DNA from: Oehlia diaphana
Lineage: Eukaryota > Glomeromycota > Glomeromycetes > Glomerales > Glomeraceae
Assembly: GCA_003833135.1 (NCBI GenBank)
Contig: QZLH01000345.1
Span: 9,888 to 73,887, forward strand
DNA length: 64,000 nucleotides
Direction of reading: 5' to 3'
The notes below the pieces were generated by a model. The model searched no databases. It had not been told where the DNA came from and saw nothing but the letters and a program-made list of their open reading frames with translations. A program made the translations under genes and the position numbers. Of this stretch, positions 46,325 to 61,200 are shown piece after piece; the first letter of the stretch is position 1; each line of letters starts with the position of its first letter.

Positions 46325-47060
46325 ACTTCACATCAAGAAGTTCTTTAAATTTTTTCTTTCTCTAAATTGGTTAATTCACGGCTCAAACTTCTCCACAAAC
46401 TCCTTCCCACTCTTTATCAAACTTCCACTTCCCTAAAATTAAATATAAATCAACTTTAATAATTTTATATTCTTTTTGAACTTAATGTGAACATTATCCA
46501 ATTGGATTTAGACATACACCCAATTGTCCAATTGAATGTAATTTTATGAATTAGACATTGTCCAAATCTAACACTGAATCGGTAGCTAAAAGATTCGCCA
46601 GCTTCTTGATAGTGTCTATAGTGTCTACCATGTATCTTTTAATAATTCTCTTCTATTCTCTCTCGTAATTTCTCATTCTACTCTAATTTATTGCTGGTTA
46701 ATTGTTCCTCGTCCAATCTTACTATAATCCTCTTAATTTTTATTTTCGTGTCGTTCATTAAAGGCTAAACTCTTTTCAGTCGGACAATCTCGTTTTCCTT
46801 TTGAGTGATTTCTTTTATAATTTATTATTTAAATTTAAAACTTCTGCTCCAAAGTTCTCTTTCTCTCACTAATTCATCTCTTTCCGTTTCTAAATTATCA
46901 TAATTATATTTCTCTTTTTGCTCGTCGGATAATTTACCCGGTCCTTTACTTTTTAACTCATTAATCTGCCCCAAATAATCTTTTTCGCTATTATTCCAAG
47001 TTTCTCATACTATGTTTAGCCAAAAATCCTTTTACTATTCTCTGACTCACCTTCGGCCAT
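46325..47060 (-). pseudogene. decayed coiled-coil gene
   Basis: On the minus strand a 60-codon frame at 46825-47004 reads as charged coiled coil (EKDYLGQINELKSKGPGKLS, then ETERDELVRERELW). Shorter Glu/Lys-rich pieces follow in shifting frames down to about 46560 (for example EITQKENEIVRLK and LDEEQLTSNKLE), separated by stops. An ATG near 47058 opens MAEGESENSKRIFG before a stop. Purine-rich codons and the residue pattern are far from random A/T sequence, so this is a broken gene, not intergenic noise. Original function unknown. Confidence 0.55.
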
Positions 47061-47640
47061 GGATCAGTTTATCTATGAGAAGTTGAGTGCGAATTAATAG
47101 TCTTGCAACTGCATTATATTTGAAAAAAGATTTCTTCCAGGTGCAGAAGTCAGTTAATCTTCCTTAAAGAACAGGTGAGAATGATAAATGGAGAGATTCA
47201 AAGAATTCAAAATCTATACCAGACTGATTAATTAAAATAGTTGAATTATGAGGTGCCAAGATTTTCTCGAAAAAAAAGACTCTCTTATTAATATGATTCA
47301 TACTAAAAACAAATTAAAATTACCTGATTTCGATATTTAAAGTAAATTTAGTTAGATAATTCTTAATAAAGTACTTGCAAATTGCAATGGTCAAAGACAA
47401 TTCCAATTACACTTTCAGAATATATCAATTTGCAGTAAGTATTAACACAACCTAGTGCAATTTATCAAATTACCAGTCTCAGTCTCTTTCCAAAGAAACT
47501 ATCACAATGAATTAGTCTTATTCAACTTTCCAATTCTTTGAAACGAGTCAACTAAGTGAGATGAAACAATAGACAAGTATGGATTATAGTGAAGACCCAA
47601 GTCAATAATAATATATTATGAGAGATATTAGTCAATTGAT

Positions 47641-48084
47641 AGTTACAATAAGGAACTGAATATGCTAATTGATAAGTTCAAACAATTCTTTCCCGATGAC
47701 AATGAATATGAATTAGAAGAAAAGACCAAGTTTATAAAGTCGTTCGAGATTTGGATACTCATCGAATATGATGTTATTTGAGTTAAGAAGTTATTATACC
47801 CCGAAGAATATTCATTCTACAGCCAACTTCAGATATTGTTTAAGGAGGAAGATAGGACTATCTAAATAGGTAGTTATAGTTGTAAATTATATTATGAAAA
47901 ATTAACAAGCAGGAATTGCTTTGAACAAGAAGAAATCACTGAAGAAGAAATGATTATTCTGGTGCGAAATTATTTACTCAAAGAAGAGGAATATCAGATA
48001 TCGGATCGACTTTCCCAGAGTCACGTGATTGTTTCAATTAATTCCGATTATGTGATTACACAACTTTCCCACAAAGGAAATTGA
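47641..48084 (+). pseudogene. decayed acidic protein gene with two in-frame stops
   Basis: A single frame of 148 codons (AGT at 47641 to TGA at 48082-48084) reads as a coherent Glu/Leu/Tyr-rich protein (PDDNEYELEEKTKFIKSFE, KLLYPEEYSFYSQLQILF, EEITEEEMIILVRNYL). It is interrupted only by TGA at 47779-47781 and TAA at 47863-47865. Upstream the similarity continues with a frame change (DYSEDPSQ around 47582). Both stops differ from sense codons (CGA and CAA) by one C-to-T change. It sits 85 bp upstream of RBX1 and may now overlap its promoter. The family is not recognised. Readthrough or a real intron removing the stops is unlikely, since no splice sites flank them. Confidence 0.6.
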
Positions 48085-48168
48085 GAAGTAAAACATGTGA
48101 CTCACCGTAAGAAATATTAAATACAAGACTGACTTTGACCAGCACTTTTAAACTAATTCGTAAAAAAA

Positions 48169-48930
<762 letters not shown>

Positions 48931-49285
48931 CTATTTTGATAAGTCTAATTGAGATATATTTCATATGAACACCTCACCTTAATACTCATGTCTCGGATTA
49001 AGAATATTATGTAATAAATAATAAAATTAAGAGATACTTTGCGGGATATAGAGGATTAAATAGTGTATAAAATCATTTGCTAATTTGAATTAGCTAGTAT
49101 TAAATTACTCTTTTAAATAAAAAATTTTATAACAATATATAATTCAATTCAGATATTTATTGTAAATTTAAATTGATCATTAAATATAGATGTTTATTCA
49201 ATTTATATCTGTATATATTCTATTTAAAATTCATTATAATTATAAATAGAAATAAAAAATTTTATTATATATTTAAATAAATTAT
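48931..49285. other. convergent intergenic region
   Basis: Shared 3' region of RBX1 (+) and VPS13 (-). An AATAAATAATAAAAT polyadenylation-like string follows RBX1 at 49012-49026. Confidence 0.5.
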
Positions 49286-52200
49286 TTACTCAAGAGCCTT
49301 TTTTTCTGCATTGTATTCATTGATTACCATTTCGATTTTTCTTTCGAACCAGTTTTTACTTTCAGGATCAGGAATTGGAATAAATGGTCCTGGCGCATTT
49401 TTTTTCAAATTAAGTAAAATACCTTGAGGTTGTAATGAAATAGTTTGGAGTTCTAAAAATTATATATTAGAAAGTTAAATAATTTGTTATTTTATAATTG
49501 TAAGATTTGCATATTCTTACCTGAAAATAAAACTTCCCATTCTACTTTTAGTCTTTTACTTTTTACAAGCATAATACGAGACCGTGTAAGAACTACCACA
49601 CGTTCGTCTCCTTGAAGATCTATTTATAAAAATTATGATTAATATAAACAACAGAAAATAACAAATTGTCAATAATGTAAATTACCAAGATGAGCAGTAT
49701 ATTCTTCATTAAAAAATTTTCCATTCTCCAATCCTTTCAACCAAGATTGTCCTAAAGCTTCTCTTTGATCATATGGCTGTATTACGATACTTAGTTTTAG
49801 TAAATATTCACTTAAAAAAAAAAAATAATAATATAAAGTGTGAAAGTATATATACTTTTAATATTCCATCCCGCCCAACATATCGTGGTAATCGCACTGG
49901 TGCAATATCATTTTCATCAAAGACAGTGGTGGTATTTCGAATTCCTTTATATGCATTAACGAATAAGTTATCAATAATTTATCATATTAAAAAAAACAAT
50001 CATCTCGATTATGACATACCTTCTGTTACATTACTTGCAAAATCAAACACACCCACAACGGGTTTTGTCACGAAACTTAAATAAAAAATTAACATTAAAA
50101 AAATATTACGTATATACACAAATATATGTATTTGAATACAAGTAATTCTAAATAATTACCCAACAAGTCCTTTTCCTACACCTTTGAGCAACCCTGCTGC
50201 ACCTTCTTTTTCAACGCCTTCTATAGGTTTACGCTAATTGGAATTTTAAATTAGTGTCAATTGAAATAAGGAAGGATCGGATTCATCTGGTTCAACTTAC
50301 TACTACTCCTTCAATACCACTTGTAATACTTGTTGCTAAAGAATTGACTCCTTGAGTGACTCCATATAATGCATGTTTAGGTCGATTTCTAAATTGAGCC
50401 ATTCTTCGTCGATCTTGATAAGCTTTATCCAAAGTAGCAGCAGAGAGGCCTAAAATGATTGTAATTAACTAAAATTTAGTATCTTAGATAGTAATAATAA
50501 AAAAATTATCTTTAGAATACGAACCTTTTCCTATACTTCCTGTAACCTTGGAAAAACTGTCGCTAAAACCATACACTGTCTTTTTGAAGAAGCTCGTTGC
50601 ACCCTAAAAAAATACGATTTCATTATTCTGCTATCTTAATTTTTTTTTTAATTCATATAATAATTACTCTTGCGAGCCCAATTCCAAGATCTTGGGGTCG
50701 ATTCAACACAAATCCTTGGTATGGTTCATAGAAAATATCAACAACTCCAGAGCTAATATTACTGAATAGACCAACGGGGTTACCCAAAAAGTCGGCAGAG
50801 CCAATGATTTTATGCACCTGTATAATAATATTTAGTTTTAGAATTTTCGTCACAATATTTTTAATCTAAAAAAAGCTTTAATACATTACTTGGTAGATAA
50901 AAGCTTCACCGTAGTGACGATTGATACGATTAATTAATACGGGAAGACTGACACGTGCATTTTCCATGGCGAGAGCATTAAGTTTGATTGGCGCATCCTA
51001 ATGATGTAAAATCGAGCAAATTAATATATATCTTTTTTTAAAGCCAAAAAAGAAAACTCTCAGATATTTACGTTAATGTTTCCAATTGCCATCGTCAAAA
51101 CATTGATAAAGAACATGATAGGATTACGTGGTGGGGGCCTTTAAAACAATTTATCATATTTTATAAGTGCTCATTATCCATAAAGAAGAGATCAAACTAA
51201 ATTAAAAAAATTACATACTTATTTTCAACATTTATGCGTTCTGTTCTAACAAATGAAATATTAATTTTCATCGGATGTATATGCAAGACCTCAAAGTACC
51301 ATTGATTATCTCCTTCGGTTGATTTTGGCTCAGGAATATCAAGCGTTCCATCAATAAGTTGTCTGTAATGAATTATCATTTAAGTATAAAGAAAATAAAA
51401 TAATTGTAGCTTTATATTAATATCATTACTTACGCTTCTTTTTCATCATTAGTGCTTGAACCTGCAAATTTTGTAAATTCAAGTAATGCAAAGAGAAAAT
51501 CTTCATCAATTTCGAAGGTCATTTCTTGCAACAACAAGGAAAAGTATTTAAAGTAGATGACACCATGCGCTAATAACAATTAATGCAAATTATTAGAGAG
51601 ATAATATGGTAGATTACAAAAAGAATAATGTTAGGAACTTACATTCATCCTTTGCCTTAATAAGCGAAGCATGAAAAGCCGGATGAGCATCCGTCTCTTT
51701 TGCATCTTTCGGAATGACCGTTGGGTATAAAATTATTGGATATAATCCGCCATATAACTGATTATCAATCTTTTGAAAGGAAGGAAGGAAGAAAAAAAAT
51801 AATTTGATAAATATCTTTTCGACATTGAATTTTTACAATAAGAATGAAACTCATATTAACCTGTAGCCATTTAATAAGAAAGTTGACAGATTGATACAAC
51901 GTAGAATCATTATATTTAAACTCCAACCCGCGCATTGAAGCATATATCAATTCCTTGAAAATAAAGTTTATCAGTAAAATAATTACATATATTGATATAT
52001 TATAATTTGATAGATTATATACCTGCATCCGCTTATTAATCACGGAAATACCAATACCTTCTAACCTGATCTGGAAACTTAGTGTAGTGACTGAGTCTAC
52101 ATCAATCTAAATATTGACGATTAAAACAAATATTAAATAAGTAAATAGATAGAACATATCAAATTGGTTCAATTAGATTATTATTAACACAAACCACTTC

Positions 52201-55200
52201 AAAAGCTTCTCGACCGGCGTTAGAATCATCTTTGGATACTGATGAGATTGATGGAGCCCTTGGTCTGAATATACTTTCTGATTGATTATAATTAGAAAGC
52301 AACAAGACTTGAGTTGGACCATCAGCTGCTACTTCTATAGAAATTACGCGATGTCCTCCATCAACCTAAATAATTAATCATATTATAAGCAAATTGAAAC
52401 CATAACGTAAATAAAATAAACGGTTGTTAACGTTGTTAATTATTTGATAATTAAAATTACCGGATATTTGAATGGCATTAATGAACCTATTTCTTGTATA
52501 TTAACCACCCGTTCAACATTTTTAACGTTTAAGACCAACCGTTTTTCTTTTTGTGCTGGCATATCCCACGAATAACGAGTAGCATTTCCGGAAGGAAGAT
52601 GATATTTTTTTACATTTGATATATTTGATTGGGGTGTACTTGAACCAAAGAAATCACGACGGTTCGGATCCTACAATATATAGAGTTTAGTTCCGATCAT
52701 TTCATAGATTTATTGTTAAAATTTTGAAAAGTAAACCAACCTGCTGATAGAAATCAACATCAACATCTGAATAATTTTCAATACGGTATGGCCACTTCCC
52801 TTCCTCTTTGTTTAATATTACAAAAACTGTAGCATCTTCAAGTAAAATTTCAGTTCTAATTAAATCAGTTACTTCATCCGATTTTCCAACCTTTACATGA
52901 ACTCTTCCAACTTCATCAATATTAAACGGAGCAGACCTATTGAAAGTGTTTTTGAGAAGTTATTTATATAATTATAGGTAAAACAAACCAACAATTTAAA
53001 ATTTAAATACCAAGGATTATTTAATCCCGGATGACATAGCATAAGCTGTTTGACATTTCCTTTTTTTAAGAAATGAAGTGGAGCACGATCTTTGGATTTA
53101 ATGGTTATAACATTAGTTGATTCTGGCTCACGGAAATTGATGTCCTCACTCAAGTTGTTTTTGAGAATAAACCGCGGTGTGAAAGTCACAATTTTAGTCA
53201 GTTTGTACTATAAAATAATACAAATTTCATTGTTATAAAATACAGTCCCACCTAATAAATTATCGTTTTAAATTTTTAAACTTACTTTTTGGTTGCCTCC
53301 TTGAATACTGACACCCAAATGAATTTCTTCAGATTTTGTTGCAGAAGGTATAGAAATTTCCATAAATGTACCGACAGCTTCAAAACTTAAAGGCTGCAAA
53401 ACAAAATTTAAATCAGTAATGAGATTCGATTATTTTGGTAAACTTTTTTTTTATATAATTACTTCGCTCCAATCGGAATCTCCCACTTTTAATAAAGCAC
53501 GATTTCGTAATTCATCGCTTGGATAAGAAAACATATACGGAGCAACCTAAAACAAATAATGATAAGAATTTTAACAAGCTTATTTACAAAATAAGGCGGC
53601 AAAGAATTGTAATAAAACGTACCACATTTTTCTTCTTGGATAACGAACCTATAATATATGGAATAGTTCATGAATTACTAATATTAAAAATTGTTGCATG
53701 TATGTATATATAACATATTATACACAACTAACCTTGACCAGCAGCAATTTTAGCAGACGCTAAAAGTGATTTTGACTTGAAAACCATATCGAGACCTGTT
53801 TTGTTTATCATAACATATGGACTATATATACTAAATTTGAACGCTCCTCCGGAATCAGGAATTTCTCTGATAAAAACGTTTACAAATCAGAAAGCCTTTC
53901 CAACAAATTACAATAAAGATATTGATTATAAACAATTACTAACGTGTAATGAATTCGAAGGGTTAATTTTAAACCTTCTGAATCTTCAAGTGTCAACATA
54001 TTCTCAACTGAATAATCGGAATTTGGGGAGCTAATTATAGAAAACTCGCTAGCTTTGTAACCTAAATAAAAGATGAAAAATGTTAGCAAAATAACTATTA
54101 TTAATTTTTTCCTTAATACCAAAAGTACAATATACCTGAGTCTTGAATGTCAATGTTAAGTAATAATATGTGATTTAACTCAATGAGATGTAGAGAAGTT
54201 ATTGCTCCTTTGCGTAAATAATTGTCAGGCCAATTTTGATTTGTAGTCTTATCAACAATTCTAAATGTGAAATCATAGGGTAACAGATTTTCAACTTGTA
54301 TCGGCGCACTTAACCGGATAGCCATACAAGGATACTCTCTGTAAAATAGATAAATATATTAATATTCTAAAATATTTCAAGAATACATGATTATGTATAT
54401 TTACTTGACGAGAGGATCATTCTTTTTGTATCTAGAAAATACTTGGAAACGGAATGGGACATCATTTTCTATAGATTCACATGTAATAGATTTCATAGGA
54501 TTACGTTTTACGAAATCTTGCCAGTATAAACTCTCGACGCTCCAATTGTAACCAAACCCGCCTAAGCACAATGTAAATAAGACATTAATCACAAATCACT
54601 TAAATCATTAAGATATTCCGTTCTATTCTTTTACCTTCAGGCCTGATCTTAAGCCGATTATGATAAGCATGTTCTATAGGAACAGGACAATCTTCACCAG
54701 GTGCTAAACATTAGTTTTTTAATCGAAAATAATAAAATATAAAATATAAATCAGTAACTCTAATAAAATACAATACTACATATAATTATTAAGTTTACCT
54801 ATTTGATAAACTTTGCCAACATTTTTGCCATGTTCGTCAACAATTAACATTTCAATTGTTAAAAGCGTACGATTTTCGATAACGAGAACTGATCGGAAAG
54901 TTACTACTTTTATATTATCTTTTAATTTTACATCGATCACCAAACGGTGGGATATCTTATTGACTTTAGGTCGTAATATGTACATTGTTTCTCCTTCCCT
55001 ATCGACAGGGATTTCCTTAATGCATTCCCATATTGCACCTTCAAATTGGACGCCTAGCATATTTTTTGTAAAGCTAATAGTCTAAAATTATTATAATTAT
55101 AATTATTTAAAAATTTAATAACATTTTTTAATTAAAATGATAATAAATAATATTCTTTCTTACTTCACGCGTTTTACGCCAGTCGTCAAACCTCCAATTC

Positions 55201-58200
55201 AGGTCTTGTTCATCGTCCATTTTTTTAATTTCAGTATCTGTAGCATCATCCGAAGAAATAGACCAAACGTGCATATTATACCCAGTTCTATTTCTTAATT
55301 TATATGGGGTTCGCGAACCTCTCGTAGCACTCAATACATGCTAAAGCCAATAAAATTAAGCTTAATTAAGTGAAATTAATACTTAAAAATGAATAAATAG
55401 AAATCTACCTCGCTTTCATGATTTACTATGGAAAGAGTTGTAAACATCGTTTCCAAAAAAATATGTGAAATGTTTATCTCTAAACGTTTCTGAGAGGATA
55501 TATCAATCACCATACTTTCTGGATTTAAATTTTTTGATGCCTAAACACAAAATTACATCAACTCAAGTGTACAATCAATCAAATATATATAAGATTTCAA
55601 TTTCCAAAAATATAACTTACGTGTAAACTATAATTCCATGGCTCGACTAACGGCTCCCAATGAGAATTGGTCAAATTAAAATAATTTATGTAAGTTGAAA
55701 CTGTGGCATCAACACTCATCTGAAGATTAAAAAAAGAATCAGGATAAAGCTAAAATAATAAAATAGTTAAAATGAAAAAAGTAAATGCATCAAACCTGTG
55801 ATGACCAGTCTGTTACGTCTACAGAAAATTGATTCGCACTTGCATCAATCATAGGTATGTTATGTTCGTCGCCAATAACAACTAATCGAGTACCATGAAA
55901 GGTTGCTTTAAGCTGTGATGAAAAATACATGTATATAAGCGGGTATTTAAATAAATCTAATAATTAAACGGAATTCCAAAATACAACTACTTACAGTTTC
56001 TCGAGTCATCATTAAAGTCTGTAAAACACTAGGACTCTTCTTTGAATTACCACCTTTTTTAGCTGCAGTTAATGAATCATAATTAAAATTTTTAGATACC
56101 GCGTTATCAAGCGGGACATTTGCATCAATTTCTGGTCCATGTATAGTTTCTTTTTCAGGAGGTGGAGCTGATGATTGTGATGAGAGCTCTGAAACTTTAT
56201 TTACTATTGATGTTATTAGTAAAACGTCTCTATATGAAAGTCTCAATGTAAGGGGTCCAATATCAACATTAATGTTCGTAAGTTGTTGGCCCGGTCTAGA
56301 AGTTCGAGTATCCATGGTCATAGCAAAATTAAAGTTGTCAATAAATCGTATAAGGGAATCAGCTCTCTTATCCATTCTACATAAAAACATGCCAATTTTT
56401 TCAACTGTAAGTGCCAAAACTTGTTGTTGCGTAACAACTATCTGATTAGCAGCAAGGACAATTGCTTCAGTATTAGCCAAATGAGGGTTAGCTAATAGGA
56501 TAATTTCTGCGGAAGTAACGTTCACACGATAATTTAAACTGGTAGTAACTTGAGGTTGCGCAGTTGTCGGACGAGGTGGTAATGATGGAACATTTGATTG
56601 TGGACTCTTAATAGACTTCGATTCTTGCTGAGATTGGGATACAGCTTGGTTTGTTTTTGAGCCTTCGAATGCGCTCATAAAATAATTACGGGTAGCAAAC
56701 AAATGATCAAGAGTAAGTATTATCTTTGGACTATCAACAGTGACGATAGCAACAATGCTTCTTTCAGTAACACCAGATATTGAAACGGTAACAGAAAATT
56801 GTGCAGTTTCTTTGTTAACAGCTGGTAATATCTCTCTATATACATTTTGGACATTTGTTCTAGTATCATTCAAAGTAGCAGATTGAAGACTGAGTTCTGC
56901 CTCCATAGACTTATCTGATAACATCTTATATTTAACCTTAGTTTTATTTAGGCAAAATTTCGATAAACTTGTATCTGATAATGATTTCGTTTGAGAATCA
57001 TCTCTGGAAAAAATTTCTAAATATATTTGATTCACATCGAATATAAGATCGATCGTTGTCCAAGGCTCAACTACTTCCTCGTCCTTTTGCGATGAACTCG
57101 TTCCTGATGCACTTGAATCTTTAGAGTATTGAGATGGACTTGTTAGGGAATTGGAAGTACTTTCATTTGTAGATTCAATAGAACTAAAAGCCCTAGGGAT
57201 AGTATTTGATAGATCAAATAAATATTTATATTGTTTTTCTGTTAAAGACATCTTAACATCGGACATCGTTCCAATAATCTATTAAAAGAGTATTTACAAT
57301 TAAAATTCTATAATAAAAGACAGTATTAATACAAAAATATAATTCTTTCTAACCTCCATATCTGGTCTAACTGAACCTTTAACATGTTCAGAATAAGAAA
57401 TTTTGAAATTTATATCAACATCGTCAATTATTTGTAAAACTTGGTTCTTTCCATCAGGGAAAACAAACTCTGAGGTTACCCTAATCTTTTGAAGTTCAGC
57501 TTTAATCTGAGTAAGTTCACCTTTTCCTGACTCATTAGATATGAACTTATTTGAAGCAGAAAATACACCAAGATTTGCTATTACATTGTCCTTTGACTTA
57601 GTATCATTAGTGAAAAGAATAATTGGAGCTCGAATTACAATATCGAAATGAAATTTCGAAACACTCTCTTGTAATTGTGTCGCTTGTTGAACAGCAGCGT
57701 TCCTAGCAGAATCGTAAAGACCTTTCATTTGAGCAAATTTACTGCCAAATTCAAGCAAAAATCTAATAGGTTCTTCTAGGAAAGTTAATCTTGCAGAACC
57801 AGTTCGTAAGTAAACTGACGAATTATAACCAGGAAAACCTGGCATTTTCTCGTCAAATGTCTCATATTTAAAAACGGCCAAATCCTCTCCTTGAATAGTA
57901 AGCAATTGACGCAATGATTCAGGTCTATCTTCACTAGCCATATCATCTGAAAGTGAGAAATTGCCTAACCTAGCTCCCACACGAATAGTATTTTGTCTTA
58001 AATGAACAGCAACATCCGCAAGTGATAATAACCCAGTTGCAAGTCTAACGCCATCATTATTTAATATAAACCTTATACTATTAAGTTTAGCCTTTACTCT
58101 AATAGTGGAAGGCTTTGATTGTGGTGTTCGGACTTCTTCTGATTCTGTACCAGGTTGAACATCAACGGCTTGTGGTGTTGGTGTTGGGGTTGATGTAGGC

Positions 58201-61200
58201 GGTGACGTGAAAGTGTCCAATATAAAACTATATAATGTCAAAATACTTTCACGGGAGATAATAACAGTGATTGTAGACAATTCAATGTCAACACCCTGGT
58301 CAATTCCTTCGAATTTTGACATATATTCTGGTGATTTTGAATTAACTTTAAAATATTTAACGTGAACAAGATCTTTAGAATCTTCAGACTGAGCATTGCC
58401 ATAACCCTCAGAAGAAACTATATGTTTAAATTCTGAAGCGTTGACTGAAATTTTATCCTCAATACTAAGAGACCTAAGTACAACTTCAGCAGACATATCG
58501 AATGGTCGAAGAACATAATTCAGCCCAAAATGTTCCAAGACCATATCAACCAACGCAACTTCTGGTTTATTCGGATCTGGATCTGCTTTTTTTAAAGTAG
58601 CTGTAAATTTATCCACGCGAAAAACAAATTCAAATATTCGTTGATTGACTTTCGCATTATTTGAGTCCTTGAAAAAAAATAAAAATAAAAAAAAGGCAAT
58701 TAGTAATCAAATAAAATAAAGTATAGAATAGCATCATATAATTATTAATAATAAATTCTTCAATATACGTCTGTATCTTGTGCGTCAAAGAATTCTTCTT
58801 GTTTATCTTCATGAGACTCGTCATTCTCTTCTTCCCCTTCACTAGCACTATCTATTACTAAATCTTGTGAAGTTTTTAAACCAAGTTTTTCTACTATAGT
58901 ATCTCTCTGTTTCCATGCTAAAGCTTTGTTTGCCATATTTTTACTTAATGTAGCTTTCTTCCCCTTTGGTTTGTCTTTTAAGACGTCTTCAACTATATCA
59001 TTAAACGAAAATTTATCAGAAGGAAATTGGATGCTTTCAGTACTTTCATTCGTACTCTTTGGTGTAACCTTTTCAATTATATTCATCATGATCTTATATT
59101 TTCTATCTGAAAAATTCGCTTTTAGTAAAGGTAAATGTCCTGTAACTCTGAATTTTGTAAGATTAGATGCATGCCGTATTATTGACATTTCAACATTAAA
59201 TTGCATATTGATACGATCAATAACGTGAAGGCCATAATTGGCTTCAGAGTCTCGAATCTGAGCTAAGCAGCGGTCAACAGATTGTCCAACTAAGAGCTAA
59301 TAAAAAAAATAAATTAAATTAACAACTTAGTTAAAACGTTTATTGGGTAAAAAAAAAAAAATTTTTTTTTTTTTTTACCTGAGTCGAAGAAAGTTTCACT
59401 GTGAAACGATCGTACATCAAAGACTGTAACTTTTCATAGTCTTTCTCGCTATAACTTTTACTTGCTTTTGCCTGAATTTCAGCGATTTGTTGCTTGCTAA
59501 CCAAGTTGCTTTCTACACTGATATGACCAGAATCTAATACTATTACTTGAGCATCTGATTTAGTACAACTTTCCGGAACTATAAAAATTGGCGCGTTCAT
59601 ATCAATTTTTACGTCTATAGTCTTATGTTCCTCCAACGCATGTTCTAATCCAGCTCTAGTAATAGCTTTAATTCCTTCAAAGGTATCCCCTGCAGCTTCC
59701 TATATACCCAGATAAAGAATTTTAATACCAATCATAGATTTAAAAATTCACTTTTACAAATAAAAACATTCAATTAGAAACTTACTATTAAAGCTGAAAT
59801 TGTTTCCAATTGCTGTTCTGGAGGTCTAAAAAAGTCAATAACTGCTTCAACAGCATTTACATTATAAATAATCTCCAAATGTCTCATTTTCATCGAAACA
59901 CCATTATCTGCTCTACCATCCAAAGGATTTTGTTCAAAAACTAATTGAAAAAATGGATCCTGTGATTCATCATATCCAATATCACTCGCACGATTATTCC
60001 TCGTCAAATCTTTTTGAGAAGCTTCAGTAGTATAATCTTTTACTCTAACTATTTGAGGATATAATGTTCCATCGGTAGACCCATCAAATACTGTTAAACT
60101 ACCCAAAGCGCTTTCAGCTTGAAATGATTCCGGACGTTGGATGAAATTCGCTGTTACTGTATCAAACTTGACGCAGAGAATATTGGTTTTTTTACCATGA
60201 GGATCTTTTTTCAGAGTAAAAGATCCAGTTTTAAGTTTTGTTTTGAGTGAAAGTTTTATCCACTATTAATTAGTATTAAAAAAAAAGGAAATGAACATAA
60301 AGTAAATAAATTTACGGTAAAATTACAAATAACGTGTATATATATATATATATAAACCTCTTTAGGGAAATCCACAGCATTTTGCACCGCAGTTGATTCA
60401 TCATAATCAATTGCTTGATATAATTCTTGTCGCTGTTCGTCAGTTAATATTGATTCTTCTTCACCCGCCTAAGGGAAATTAAATGTAATAAATAAAAGGA
60501 AAAATAATATGATTAAGATGAAATAAAACAGTTTCTTACGTCAGATTGTGATCCACCCCACAACCAACCACCTAACCAACCACGTTGTGATGATTGTTGC
60601 GATGCGTTTTCTTTTTGTTTTCTGGCTATAATAATTTTAATGAAATTAGAGAATTACGTATACAATTCTAACATTTTAAGAATATTATACTCACCAATTA
60701 ATGCCTTTTCCTTCCTTAATTGTGATTTTGCTATTGATCTGTAAAATCGAATATCTTCATAACTGAGTTTCCGTTCGAGAGAATTCAACGCATTTTGATC
60801 CTATAAATTATGTTTAACAATCGGTAAAAAAATATACGTATCTTACATAATACTTAAAACTTAATCGCAAACCTCCGGTGTTATTTTATCAAGTTGTTTG
60901 TCTTTATATAATTTAACGTATGAATGCCTATCATCACGACGTTCAGCAAAATACTCCCAGGTAAATTTCTTATTGCGCTCACGAATTTCTGACAGAATAC
61001 ATTCACCCGCAAATCTCAGCCAAGCTTTAGGATCTTTTTTAGGAGTTATTTCTTTTGGAGGTCGAAATTTTCGGTACTATAAATGTTATTATGAATGTTA
61101 TTTGTTATGTTCCCTTTTAATAAATAACGACTTAAACACGTAATGCATCTTACTTGTTGTTGCCGTAGATAGAAATGGAATAAGTCAACCATTAATAAAG

